DNA of 64,000 bases from Amyelois transitella (lineage: Eukaryota > Arthropoda > Insecta > Lepidoptera > Pyralidae). A program made the translations under genes and the position numbers. The DNA is taken from contig NC_083534.1 in NCBI RefSeq assembly GCF_032362555.1, positions 4,392,001-4,456,000 of the forward strand, written 5' to 3'. The notes below the pieces were generated by a model. That model was not told the origin of the DNA and made no database searches. It saw nothing but the letters and a program-made list of their open reading frames with translations. Every line of letters begins with the position of its first letter. The first letter of the stretch is position 1. This document shows positions 24,101 to 34,533 of the stretch, one piece after another.

Positions 24101-27100
24101 CCGCCGCTTCTTCTACACATGCGCTTTGGAAGCGGTAGTAGTTATAATTAGATTTAAGTTATGTGACGTCAATAAGTGATACCTTGTATCCAATTTTGAA
24201 AATAAATCTATTCTATTCTATTCTATTCAAAAAAATATTATAAAGCTGCAGAGTTTGTTTGAACGCGCTAATCTTAGGAACTACTGGTTCGAATTGTTAA
24301 ATTCTGGTGTTGAAAAGACCATTTATCGAGGAAGGCTTTAAGCTATATAACATCACGCTGCAACTATAAGGAACGAAGAAGTAATGGAAAATGTGAAAAA
24401 AAAACGGGGAAAATTATTCATCCTTGAGGGTTTCAATGATGCCCAAAATAACTATTCCACGCGGTCGAAACCGCGGGCACTACTAGTTTAAAGATATAAA
24501 GCCTTCCTTAGAAAACTCACTTATCAACATTTAAATACATACATACATAAAAATCACGCCTCTTTCCCGGAGGGGTAGGCAGAGCCTACCTCTTTCCACT
24601 TGCCGGAGGGGTAGGCAGAGACTACCTCTTTCCACTTCTCTGCATACTACCTTCGCTTCATCCACATTCATAACTCTCTTCATTTAACATTTAAAACAGG
24701 AACAAAATCCGTCCACAAGTTTCTGAGATTAGCGCGTAGATACAGACAAGAGTAATAATTAAAATTCAAAATGTTTAATAGTTGCCGTGTGGTTCCCGGC
24801 ACCAATACAAAAAAGAATAGGACCACTCCATCTCTTTCGCATGGATGTCGTAAAAGGCGACTAAGGATATAGGCTTACAAACTTGGGATTCTTTTTTTAG
24901 GCGATGGGCTGGCAACCTGTCACTGTTTGAATCATAATTCTATCATTAAGCCAAACAGCTGAACGTGGCCATTCAGTCTTCTCAAGACTGTTGGCTCTGT
25001 CTACCCCGCAAGGGATATAGACGTGACCATATGTATGGCTCAGCTGTTTGGCTAAATGATAAAATTGAGATTCAAATGGTGTCAGGCAGGTTGCTAACCT
25101 ATCGCTTAAAATAAGTTTATAAACCTATCCCTAAGTCGCCTTTCACGACATCCATGGGAACGAGATGGAGTGGTCCAATCCTTTTTTTATTGGTGCCGGG
25201 AACCACACAGTTACTTCACAAACTAATTACCCATTATGAGTAATACTTATTTTACTTCTTTATTTTTAAATAAGTACTTATTTATTTTAGGTAGGTACTT
25301 TTTAAATAAAATTGCCATATCTTTAAAAATATTCATTTAAATTACATGCTGTAATGGGCAATATTATTTCATATTAAATGCAATATATATTTAAGGTAGG
25401 TACCTACTAAATTAGATAAGGATTGATGCTGTACTGCTTAAAATCGCTTCGTAAATAAATCATTATTTCTCTAAAAAAGTAAAGGATAGAAATTTATTTT
25501 TGTGGCTTATCCCTAAGAGATAAACATGTCTACCCCACAAGGGATATAGACGTAATTATATATTTGCGGGGTAAACAGGGCCAACAGTCTTGAAAATGTA
25601 TTCTCTCATCCACATTCTATTCTGAGTTTAATTGATATTGTCGAGTTGACGTTGTTGAAGAAAATGCTGCAGTGCAGTTTGTTACCGCTTCTTCTGCACT
25701 GACGCCTTGGAAGCGGCAGTAAACTTAGTTTTTAGTAATTTATTTGACGTCAACCAATGTTGTTAAACCATACGTTTTGACAATTATGAAGCGTTATGAA
25801 GTATCCTATAGTAATGAATAAAAATTTTGAATTTGAATTTGAAAAGACTGAATGGCCACATGCAGATATTTGGCTTAATGATAGAATTGAGATTCTAATA
25901 GTGACAGGTTGCTAACCCATCGCCTAAGAAAGAATCCCAAGTTTGTAAGCCTATCCCTAATATTATATATAGACAGATAAAACTCTTTATTGCACCATAA
26001 GAGTAAAACATACAAAACAACACAAAGCAGATATAGATGGTACAAAGGCGGACTTATCGCTAAAGCAATCTCTTCCAGTTAACCTTTGGGTGGGAGGAAA
26101 CCAATATATGTATGTATGTAAGTGCCGTGTAGTTCCCGGCACCATTACAAAAAAGAATAGGACCACTCCATCTCTTTCCCACGGATGTCGTAAAAGGCGA
26201 CTAAGGGATAGGCTTATAAACTTTGGATTCCTCTTTTAGGCGATGGGCTAGCAACCTGTCACTATTTGAATCTCAATTCTATCACTAAGCCAAACAGCTG
26301 AGCGTGGCCTATCAGTCTTTTCAAGCCTGTTGGCTCTGTCTACCCCGCAAGGGATATAGATGTGACCATATGTATGTATGTTTAATAATCACTTCACAGA
26401 ACGCACACCTGCTTAGAGTTAAGTTCTATTTTATTTATTTTATGTATTTGAGAAGCGTGTGTACGTTTATCCCTAATATTATATATATATTTATGTGTGT
26501 GAGAAAACATACCCAAGTGCGGGACATCCAGATGAGCGTCTCCGTGTCCAGTTTGGGTCCGATGAGCGGGTTCATCTGCGCCATATAGCAACACAGCCAG
26601 CTGAAATTGTTACAAAATATCACATTAATTATACTTATATGGTATATTTTTGAAATAACAAGTAATGATAATAGAGCCTTTGACGGCCTCTGTGGCGCAG
26701 CGGTAGAACGCTTGTCTGTGGCATTGGAGGTCCAGGGTTCGAATGCGGAGGTAAACAGGACACGCTTCATATAAAAACCTGACTTACACAATCTAAGATT
26801 ATGACTAGGGAAACCTTATCACAATGTCACTTAATATATTTGTAAAAACTCATTGATTAGTGACCCTGGTGGGATTTGAACCTGGTTTCTGTAGTTTATA
26901 GGGATACCTTAGACACTCTGCCATATAGTCTCAATATTTTGTTTATCATGTAACTAACCATTTTTAAGAAATATGGTCAATTGGAGTTCTTGATTTTATT
27001 CCTATACAAACTCATTGTGAACTTCTATTATATGGTGAAATAAAGTGAATTACTCACAAAAGCCAACACGTAGCTGCAGTCAACATCAATACTACTTGGA

Positions 27101-27281
27101 TGATCCTGAAATGTAATGATAAATACATTGTATTAACTAGAAAACAGTACTTATTGGAAAATTGTAGTGCACTTATTACTTACCCCCTGTTCGGGCCTTT
27201 TGGAGCAAAGAAAGGGCAAACAATACCAACTACGCCCCACAGAACCGTGAATACGGTAATTGGAACAAATGATGCACCCAT
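21155..27281 (-). CDS. VhaM9.7: V-type H+ ATPase subunit e (9.7 kDa)
   Basis: Four coding exons on the minus strand, 27184-27281, 27058-27105, 26513-26600 and 21155-21175, have consistent phases (2, 2, 0) and GT-AG borders. They give 84 aa, close to the 80-85 aa usual for this subunit. The start is [16 protein letters not shown], followed by the conserved [11 protein letters not shown] loop. The second hydrophobic span runs through [19 protein letters not shown] into [11 protein letters not shown], a family signature. Subunit e is a small two-span protein of the membrane Vo sector of the proton pump. The last coding exon is only seven codons (GNPATA*) and was found from a strong acceptor (pyrimidine run, then CTTTCCAG) and matching phase. 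If it is wrong, reading through the exon-3 donor gives an unrelated 19-residue tail. The 5.3 kb last intron is almost wholly transposon-derived. Confidence 0.9.
21278..21508 (-). mobile_element. tRNA-derived SINE
   Basis: Plus-strand view: ACGGGACAGATTACACAG at the far end, GGGATTCGAACCCGGGGCC as box B, GCGCACTGCCGCTGCGCC as the box-A region. Lies in the last V-ATPase e intron. Confidence 0.8.
21618..21990 (-). mobile_element. TATG-tailed SINE split by another insertion
   Basis: SINE segments at 21618-21716 and about 21915-21990 flank a roughly 200-bp foreign piece. Confidence 0.75.
21717..21914 (-). mobile_element. Short retroelement 3' fragment with CCGCTTC hairpin
   Basis: Contains TTGACGTCAAATAAATTAC, TGCCGCTTCC...AGAAGCGG and CTGCAGCATTTTCTTCAACG. 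The same unit in the opposite orientation interrupts another SINE at about 25600-25850. Confidence 0.65.
22217..22490 (+). mobile_element. Helitron-like family A copy
   Basis: Full-length, TCTATACTATACTAATATT to GGGCACAGCTAG. The start has an extra TATAC repeat. Confidence 0.8.
22710..22890 (-). mobile_element. TATG-tailed SINE, partial
   Basis: Tail end at TATAGTCACGACTATATACC; head missing. Confidence 0.7.
23106..23312 (+). mobile_element. TATG-tailed SINE facing a second head
   Basis: A plus-oriented copy with head TGCCGTGTGGTTACCGGCAC loses its tail at about 23284. It is followed at once by an inverted head (GGTGCCGTGAACCACACGGC), the remains of a second copy. Confidence 0.65.
23482..23575. 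mobile_element. Possible hAT-type MITE remnant
   Basis: TAGAGATGGGCCGAGTACT followed by repeated ACTCGG motifs resembles the end of a hAT-type element. No partner terminus was found. Confidence 0.3.
23617..23790 (-). mobile_element. TATG-tailed SINE, head missing
   Basis: Well-preserved 3' two thirds, CATACATACATATGATC to GTCAGCCTATCC. Confidence 0.8.
23838..23883 (+). mobile_element. TATG-tailed SINE, last 45 bp
   Basis: GGCTCTGTCTACCCCGCAAG up to CATATGTATGTA only. Confidence 0.7.
24083..24229 (+). mobile_element. Short retroelement 3' fragment, (TTCTA)n tail
   Basis: Contains CCGCCGCTTCTTCTACACAT and GGAAGCGG (a stem), then GTGACGTCAATAAGTGATAC, AAAATAAATC and a TATTC repeat tail. Confidence 0.7.
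24230..24486 (+). mobile_element. Helitron-like family A copy, 5' end eroded
   Basis: Starts within ATATTATAAAGCTGCAGAG and ends GCACTACTAG|T. The 3' hairpin is slightly changed. Confidence 0.7.
24538..24700 (-). mobile_element. RTE-like LINE 3' fragment with internal duplication
   Basis: The segment GGAGGGGTAGGCAGAG..CTACC is present twice in tandem before the fragment continues to CATTCATAACTCTCTTCAT. Confidence 0.75.
24782..25037 (+). mobile_element. TATG-tailed SINE, near full length
   Basis: Head TGCCGTGTGGTTCCCGGCAC to tail CATATGTATGG. It is directly tail-to-tail with the next copy. Confidence 0.85.
25038..25212 (-). mobile_element. TATG-tailed SINE, tail lost
   Basis: Body from CTCAGCTGTTTGGC to head GGTGCCGGGAACCACAC. 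With the previous copy it forms a long imperfect inverted repeat. Confidence 0.8.
25560..25965 (-). mobile_element. TATG-tailed SINE split by a retroelement fragment
   Basis: SINE segments at 25560-25600 and 25850-25965 are separated by a fragment whose tail is GAATTTGAATTTG. TTGAAAA occurs at both junctions and is a 7-bp target duplication. Confidence 0.8.
25978..26104 (-). mobile_element. Possible LINE 3' end
   Basis: CTTTATTGCACCATAAGAG and GGCGGACTTATCGC..AAGC look like the conserved 3' end of a non-LTR element. Only one copy is seen here. Confidence 0.35.
26121..26388 (+). mobile_element. TATG-tailed SINE, near full length
   Basis: Head GTGCCGTGTAGTTCCCGGCAC to tail CCATATGTATGTATG, with all body blocks present. 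Ends 125 bp from V-ATPase e exon 3. Confidence 0.85.
26683..26760 (+). mobile_element. tRNA-derived SINE head
   Basis: GACGGCCTCTGTGGCGCAG (box-A region) and GGTCCAGGGTTCGAAT (box B) are present; the body is lost. Lies in V-ATPase e intron 2. Confidence 0.7.
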
Positions 27282-28328
27282 TTTGAGTAAATATCGGGAA
27301 TATTTCACGATATTTAGAATTCTCAAATAAACATCAGCTGCCCAAAATGGTGGACAATTTTATAAGGTTGGTAGCGCTGATTCGAGAGAATCATATGACA
27401 ATTTTGCGTTTTGTTCAATGTCAATCTGCTTACTTAAACGCAAGAAAGTATTTTCAACAAATTCTCTTTAAATAGATTTCAGTTGCATGATGGTGAGAAT
27501 TGCGTCTTTGTTTGTATAATTTTTTATATTTTGAAATTAATGTACGATAAAATTAAATTCGAATCAGTCAAACCGATGCAGTAGAGTTTTGTTTCTTTTT
27601 CTTTATATACAAGGGTGACCAAAAAGGTATGTTTATCAACCACACATTATAAGCAGTTAACGTATATAGCCGTTTTTAACATATTTACGTACTTCACATT
27701 AATTTGCTGTAATTAACAAGAAATAACTACTTTTTTTTTCTTGAAAATTATGTTTATTTTCATTTGAATTTTTTATTATGATACCCGTTTTCATCTATTT
27801 ATAAATTACAAAATAATGTTATTAAAATTAAAAAAATGTACTCTATATTTACCCCACAGACATATAAATATGTAATGTTTTTTAAAGACTGTTATTTACC
27901 CCAACTTTAATTATAAATCTGTTCTATTTATTAAATTGCTTAAAAGTTACTCTGAGGAGGTTTAATTACTGAGGTCAACCCCTTCTTCATCTGTTACGTA
28001 AACTGTTCGGACAAAAATATGCCAAACACATTTCAAATTTTAATCTCAAAGTACGTTTTTGATTTTTTTGTTTTACAAAAATTGTTATGATATTGATAAA
28101 TTAAATTTTCCTGCTTATAATTCTGAAAACCAAAAAGTATTTAGCTATCATAGCATGCGAACTTTAAGGCGTAGACGGGCCTACACAAAGGCTTCCTGGA
28201 CATTCAAGGGTCACACAGCGCGGCGAAGGAGGAAATATCATGCAAATTCCATTTTTATGCATGATTCAACGATGAGGGATTTCAATTTGGACAATTTCAA
28301 TGAAGTTATTCGCACTCATGTTGGTATT
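27282..28328. other. V-ATPase e upstream region, then AT-rich DNA
   Basis: The minus-strand promoter of V-ATPase e should lie within the first few hundred bases; no TATA box stands out. A 94-codon plus-strand frame at 28059-28343 runs into a SINE and has no domain I recognise. Confidence 0.35.
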
Positions 28329-28592
28329 CATACATACATATAATCACGTCTTTTTCCCTTGCGGGGTAGACAGAGCCAAAAGTCTTGAAAAGGCTGATAG
28401 GCCACGTAGGTATAGCTGTTTGTCTTAATCATAGAATTGTGATTCAAATAGTGACAGATCGCTAGTCCATCGCCTAAAATAAGAATCCCAAGTTTTAAGC
28501 CTTTACCTTTGTCGCCTCTTACGACATCCATGGGAAAGAGATGGAGTGGTCCTATTCCTTTTTCAATTGACACCGGGATCCACACGGCACAT
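28329..28592 (-). mobile_element. TATG-tailed SINE, near full length
   Basis: Tail CATACATACATATAATC to head GGATCCACACGGCAC. Confidence 0.85.
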
Positions 28593-28904
28593 GTTGGTAT
28601 TTATGCTAGATTTTGCAAAATAAGAGATCCATGTAGGTAAGTGGAGTGATGAATATGAATGCAAGAGATTGAAGCCTACCTATGCAATGAAAGCAACTAG
28701 TGTAAGATACGAAAACAGAAATATGTGGCAGTCCAAGCATAAAGGTACCACTTGGGTGGTATTGAGTTAAGGCCATATTTGGATAGTTAAATAGTTGGTT
28801 AATCATATGGAATAAAAAAAAAATAATCATAATAACATTTATGGGAATAAAAAATTTTCAAAGTTCACACTTACAAAAATCAAATTGTTGGGAAACAGGC
28901 ATTG

Positions 28905-29430
28905 AAAGTTTAAGCTGTATTATCTAAAGATCTAGTTGTCAGTTACATAGATTATTATTTATTATTATAGAGCAATATGTTAAGTATAAAATCAATTAGT
29001 TAATGTTATGGAAACATTATCGAATAAAAAAATAGAAGCTTAAAACTAACTTTATAATAAGTTTAGTAAAAGGGCCCAGTTGAATACAATAAAATTTTAA
29101 ACTATAATAGCTAGAGATCTAGTTGTCAGTTACATAGATTCTTATTTATTACAATAGAACAATATGTTAAGTATAAAATCGACTAGTTATTATTATGGCA
29201 ACACCATCGAATAAAAAAATAGAAGCTTCAAACTAACTTTATAATAAGTTTAGTAAAAGGGCCCAGTTGAATACAATAAAATTTTAAATTGTAATAGCTA
29301 GAGATCAAGATATCAGTTACATAGATTCTTATTTATAATAATAGAGAAATATATTAAGTATAAAATCGACTAGTTTTTATTATAGCAACACTATCGAATA
29401 AAAACTTAAAACTAATTGGTAGTTATGTTA
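28905..29430. repeat. 187-bp tandem repeat at the end of a DNA transposon
   Basis: The block GTCAGTTACATAGATT recurs with a spacing of 187 bp, at about 28935, 29122 and (as ATCAGTTACATAGATT) 29309. The first two units close with AAAAGGGCCCAGTTGAATAC; the third is diverged there. Confidence 0.8.
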
Positions 29431-31345
29431 AGTTTAGGAAATGGGTCGAGATGACCGAAATTAGGTTATATTTCGCGTACATTTTAACACACATTTATTA
29501 AGAATATACTACTCGTAGGACATTATACAAAAACAGATTAAATTTACGTCAAAAGAATAAAAATTAATGAATTAAAAGTCATTAATACGACACATTACAA
29601 AAAAAAGAATTAACCTATTACAGGTTTCAAAAGTCAGAATGAAATCTCAAATATTTTCTGACCTGCGCTTTGGACAAAAATATGACCCGTTTCTTACTTG
29701 ATTCATATGACCGACTTCCTTGCAGTATGAACAAGTTGGCGTTTTTCTCTTAGCAATTTGATTGGATGATGTATTAGAAGTAGAAGTAGTTGTTCCTTTT
29801 ACTACACTACATTGACTAGGAGTGGATATGTCGTCTAAGACTATTGGTTTAGGACACAAAATATCTTTAGATTCTTCTTCGACAAATTCACGTATTTTGT
29901 TATACAAATACCATTGCCTTTCTATAGTCATACCTGACGGGAATATTTCTGTTGGAAGTTGGTCATATACTTTATTTGGATTTAAAACTTTTGCCACGAC
30001 CGATGGTAACATTTCAGAAATATTTTTGTAGCAAAGCATGTGCCCTTTGTTATTTGCGTTAGATTCAAAATGGGAAAATGTTAATAGCTGGCTTATGGTA
30101 GAAGCATCTGATTGAAAAAATTTTGCCCAGTCATACATTTTTATAAAAGTATCACCTTTCTCATTACCTGTGAGAACAGCTGTAATTGCGTTAGTTTTTG
30201 GACAAGCCTGAACTGCGGCTACAACCAAAACCATTAATTTATTAGATTCTCTATTTCTAAAACTTTTTTTAAAAAGTCCAAAGTACATTTCTGGGGCGAA
30301 CTTGGTATGCCCTACGGAAGGAATGACATGCGAAATGACCGATGCCTGCCTGTAACAACTCGCCACGTAGCATACTGCATAACATAGTTATTTTTATTTT
30401 GTCCAGCACAGTTATCAGCGTGGCACACAACATCGGTTTCACCTAATCCGAAATTTGCAAAAAGATGATGCAGCAATGAAATGATTACGTTAGCCCCTTT
30501 ACCTGTATGACATGATTCAGGGATAATATATAAGACAAATTTCTTTAATGGCTCTACAGCAACACCAAATAAACTGACTTTGAACCCTGTCAAAAAATAT
30601 AATGGCCCTATCTGTTGAGAGCTATGTGGTAAATGAACTTGCTGAGCAAAATCAAAAGAGTATATTTTTTTGACAAACTGCGCAAAGGTCAGTTTTCGGT
30701 TTCTGCACAACAACATTTGGGCAAAATGTTTCCCAGAGGTCGTACCAAGTACTCCTACCAACAGGAATATTATTCAGTGAAATTAGTGAATCACAATATG
30801 TTTTATAAACGTATGATTTGGTCATACTACAAGGAAGTATTACTAGATCAGAATTATATCGGTGACCTGGTAGACGGCCAGGTAAAACTAAACCATTATC
30901 ATTGGAGTACTGTTTTATATAATTAACTGCATCAGCTCTGGTTTGTAAATTATAACAATTGTAAGGAGCTTTTCGTGACTTATAGACATTTGGCGCGACA
31001 CCGTTAGTCAAAAAATCTCTATTATAAAATATCGCTATTGACAGTAGATGTCTTTGTGGTTGGTTAAACATCGACATTAGTTGTTATTTAACTCATTATC
31101 ATTATAGAATTCAATTTCAATCATTCAATTTAAAGAGTGTTGATAACTGGTCCCTTTTCACTAAACATATAATTGCAATTTTCTCACGTTGTGTTCGTTA
31201 TTTACAGACGATTATTATACGAAAATGTAGCCCATTGCATGTTGCATTAAAATCCATTAAAATCGCATAATGCCAATTTTCCACCTTTTTTCACAAAATC
31301 TCAAATATCTCGGAAACTAGAAAGTGCTCAGTGGGCCCTTTTCGC
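28905..31345 (-). mobile_element. Decayed DDE DNA transposon (ADNCAGQNKNN transposase)
   Basis: Minus-strand frames at 31077-30652, 30761-30312 and 30366-29647 together resemble a transposase-like family widespread in animals. They carry HADNCAGQNKNN, GRHRSFRMSF, VGHTKFAPEMYFGL and a C-terminal cysteine cluster CSYCKEVGH...CP like a zinc knuckle. ADNC and following residues look like part of a DDE catalytic core, but I cannot name the superfamily. The coding region is in three frames, and the stretch between CAVCQKN and YSFDFAQQV appears shortened, so the copy is dead. Short inverted ends AAAAGGGCCCA(C/G)T are seen at 29068-29081 and, inverted, at about 31330-31342. The left end is expanded into the 187-bp tandem repeat. 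Confidence 0.65.
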
Positions 31346-31904
31346 TTGGACGGCCACATATGTATAATACTGATAGGAAAAGAGATGGAGAGAGGTTCGG
31401 TACCAAAATAGATCAAATCAAATCAAATCAAAATAATTTATTTGTAGATTAGAATGAGATGAAACTTTTTTTGAGAAGTTTACTATTTCGTTTAAAGAAT
31501 TCGTTGTAATTGTTCGGCCCTTTGTAGCCTTTTATGAAATTCGGAAGAGATAGAGAGGAATTAAATTGAAATGTAATTATTATGTTATTTCTTTAGAAAT
31601 CAAGGAGAGACGAATGGAGGGGCGCTTGGAGAGTGATGCCGAAGGATTCGTGTGAAGTTTACAGAAAGAGGCAGAGGAAGAACGAAGAAAGAGAAGAGAC
31701 TGAACATTCGAGCGACGAGCAGACAGACACTGACGAGCCGATGGGAAGGAAAATGACGAGGAAATTGACTGATAGAAAGAATGGAAGGAATGCGCGACGA
31801 ACCGCACGCAAACGCAGAAGATATAAACAACGGTACTTTGTCTACATTAAATAGATTGAAACGGGTTCTCTTGACCTCACTGTGTGTATAAACGTGACCA
31901 GCCA
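31346..31904. other. Intergenic, purine-rich stretch
   Basis: A purine-rich plus-strand frame (31636-31854) encodes a very charged KR/E-rich peptide with no recognisable domain. It sits just before an RTE 3' fragment. I do not call it a gene. Confidence 0.3.
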
Positions 31905-32065
31905 CAGTCAGGTCAAGAGTACCCGAAACTGCCGAGCGTGCATGAAGAGAGTTATGAATGTGGACGAAGCGAAGGAAGTATGGAGAGATCGTGGCAAGTG
32001 GAAACATGTAGTCTTTGCCTACACCTCCGGGGAAAAGGCGTGATTTTATGTATGTATGTATGTAC
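31905..32065 (+). mobile_element. RTE-like LINE 3' fragment
   Basis: Runs from AGTCAGGTCAAGAGTACCCG to GATTTTATGTATGTATGTAT and is little diverged. Confidence 0.8.
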
Positions 32066-32194
32066 TTTGTCTAATTATCTGCAACATGCTTAGTCAAAAC
32101 ATAACATAAACTTATCTAGGTACTGTCACTAATCAAATCTCATTCCAATATTAAGTCGTTCATCTGGACGCTGTGGCTGTTCAGTCTTTTTAAT

Positions 32195-32420
32195 GTCGAC
32201 AATGTGCATTCGTCCACGATTTAGATTTAAGAGATCTAAATTTGTATGTTGACGTCCGTTGAAATGCTGCAGTGTAATTTGTTCCGCCTCTTCTTCTACT
32301 CATGCGCTTTGGAAGCGGTAGAAGATATAATTATGTTTAAGTGATGTGACGTCAATAAGTGATACCTTGTGTCCAATTTTAAAAATAAATCTATGCTTCT
32401 CTACTCTACTCGTATTCTAC
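32195..32420 (+). mobile_element. Short retroelement 3' fragment, longer copy
   Basis: Extends further 5' than the copy at 24083 (CAATGTGCATTCGTCCACG, GTTGACGTCCG, TGCTGCAGTG). It then has the CCGCTTC/GAAGCGG stem region and a CTCTACTCTACTC tail. Confidence 0.7.
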
Positions 32421-32989
32421 TGATACGTGATATATTACGTTACACGTCGATACGTACGTGATAATCCGTCTAGCAGTCCATTATATATATTTTTGTATAT
32501 CAGAGGCATACGTTATTATGTATGTATAGTTCAAACAGTTTAGTGAATGTTGTATAAAAATCCGCAACATGCTTCGTCAATTTTTTTTTTTACCTAACTG
32601 GGACTTACGTAAAGTCAAGAGACGATGGAAGTAATGGATTTTATTTTTGTTTGTCAACTAGAGTATGCCCTGGGCTGCGCCGAAATAAATCTTATCCCCT
32701 TTACTTCAATTCCGGCGGAAATTTAGAGAAATCTGTTCTTAATTTATTACACTCTGCCAGAGCACCTAAGAACATGTCAAATTTCATCGTCCAGTAGTTT
32801 TGACTTTACATTGATTAATTAGTATAGAAGAGTTTTCAATATATTGTATTTCAATTACAGAAATAATGATGACTCGTCCGTCTCATCACACTCCACTACT
32901 CACTCTTCAACATGCACCAGCTATTCAGAGATGGATTATGGTGATTAAAATATGAGTTATAAAACTACTTTGTGTTTTTTTTAATTCAT

Positions 32990-33212
32990 TCGTTCCGTGT
33001 CGTTCCCGGCCGGTACTTTAGAATACGACCACTGTACATCTTACCTATAGAAGTCGTAAAAGGCGAGTAAAGGATATGCTAATAAACTTACGATTCATCT
33101 TGTAGGCGATTGGCTAGCAACCTGTTACTACATGAATCTCAATTCTAAAAGTCATTCAGCTGAACGTGGTCTTTTAGTATTATGAAGACTGTTGGCCCTG
33201 TCTACCCTTTAT
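32990..33212 (+). mobile_element. TATG-tailed SINE, diverged
   Basis: Head CCGTGTCGTTCCCGGCCGG to CTGTCTACCC; tail lost. Confidence 0.65.
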
Positions 33213-33404
33213 ATATTACTACATTTTATTATATATTATAGATTACTAAACCAACAAACAAACACAAACTTACGTTTGCATTTATAATATTGGTTGTGTT
33301 TTTAAATCTGTGGTTGTGAAGTACCGTTGTTTTAGAAGCATATAAAACTTCTTAATAATTTTTTTTCGTTGCATATGACACCAAATCTTTTTGACTTGAC
33401 AGTA

Positions 33405-33412
33405 TATATAAA
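33405..33412 (+). promoter_or_regulatory. TATA box candidate
   Basis: TATATAAA sits about 160 bp upstream of the ATG at 33563. It is a plausible core promoter for the small ORF. Confidence 0.4.
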
Positions 33413-33562
33413 AGAAAACACAAGGTTTCGTGTTACAATGACTTTCAAATCAACAAAATTTTAGTGTTATTAACTAACTATAGTATTTATAAAAAAAACC
33501 TTTAAAAAATATGTAAAAAAAAAAGCATGTAGAATTTTTGTTTACATAATATCGGCGTACTA

Positions 33563-33679
33563 ATGTCTGGAGCCGTAAGCGTGGAAGATTCGGCGATCAT
33601 TCTCATTTGGTGTGCCATTTGCTCGGTGTATACAACAATTCTAGCTGTCACCGCCCTCGGAGTCGTTTATATTCTGTAA
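33563..33679 (+). CDS. Small single-span membrane protein candidate (38 aa)
   Basis: ATG 33563 opens a 38-codon frame ending at TAA 33677. It has a short polar N-terminus (MSGAVSVEDS) followed by a continuous hydrophobic span of about 26 residues (AIILIWCAICSVYTTILAV...), the look of a membrane microprotein. Codon use is more GC-rich than the surroundings. I do not recognise a family. The final CTGTAAGTG also makes a good splice donor (exon end 33675), and TTTTACCAG at 33727-33735 would be an acceptor, giving a 60-nt intron of typical insect size. Splicing would replace the last residue by LGRFV and a stop. An open 34-codon frame in the downstream exon does not match in phase. It could therefore be a complete microprotein or the first exon of something I cannot follow. 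Confidence 0.45.
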   Translation: MSGAVSVEDSAIILIWCAICSVYTTILAVTALGVVYIL

Positions 33680-33984
33680 GTGTTTAGTCACAATACTATT
33701 TCGCATTATTTAGCTAGTGCATCTTCTTTTACCAGTGGTCGATTTGTTTGAGCAAAGTGTCAGCACCCTGGAGAGCATTTTGAAGAGCGTTCCGTTATGT
33801 CTCTTGAAAGAGACGCTAGCCTCAAAGGAGTTCAGTGCTTAAGTAGTTTGAAGCTTGTAGCATTAGCTTGTAGCAAATACTATTATAATTAGATATAGCT
33901 TTTGAAATGTAAAATAATGTGAAAAATTGCTTGCAAACGTCAATTTTCTGAGAAATATTGTTAAGATTTATTTTACGGTGTGGC

Positions 33985-34080
33985 GAAACATACATACAAT
34001 CATAACTTTCCACTTGCCGCGATTCCTGCATATTTATTTCCCTTCATTTACATTCATAAATCTTTTCATGCAAGCTCATC
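33985..34080 (-). mobile_element. RTE-like LINE 3' fragment, short
   Basis: AACTTTCCACTTGCCGCGA to TTTTCATGCAAGCTCAT, read on the plus strand. Confidence 0.6.
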
Positions 34081-34287
34081 AGAAATATTCAAGCACTGAA
34101 TGTGCATCAAACCGAAATTCTATATGGATACAATACGGAGCATGTCCTCTGTAAAGCCTGAGGAGGGAGGTCAGACGGGAGCTATGTATGAAAAACAAAC
34201 ATATTCATTCAAGATCATGGTCAAGTACTCACCCTAGGCTCTACAGAGAGGTGAGTATATTAACGGGACTGTCGCCCTCGCCGTAAT

Positions 34288-34533
34288 CTGTGCCATGTGG
34301 TTCTCTACACTTTAGAATAGAACCACTCCATATCTTCAACATGGATGTCGTAAAAAGCGCCTCAGGGAATTGCTAATAAATTTGAGATTTATCTTGTAGG
34401 CGATGGACTAGCAACCTGACACTATTTAATTTCAATTTCATCATTAAGCCATAGCTGAATGTTGCATTTCAGTGTTTTCACGACTGTTGGCTCTGTTTAC
34501 AACAGATTTTGAAACAGATGTGATTATATGTAT
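34288..34533 (+). mobile_element. TATG-tailed SINE, diverged but full span
   Basis: Head TGTGCCATGTGGTTC to tail GATTATATGTATGTA. Confidence 0.7.

Noticed and set aside
28059-28343. 94-codon plus-strand frame with an RRRR-rich stretch
   Set aside because: Runs into a SINE and has no recognisable similarity; kept only as a remark.
31580-32007. Charged open frames in a purine-rich stretch
   Set aside because: No domain, no splice context, and next to LINE debris; may be a relic of a retroelement but I cannot show it.
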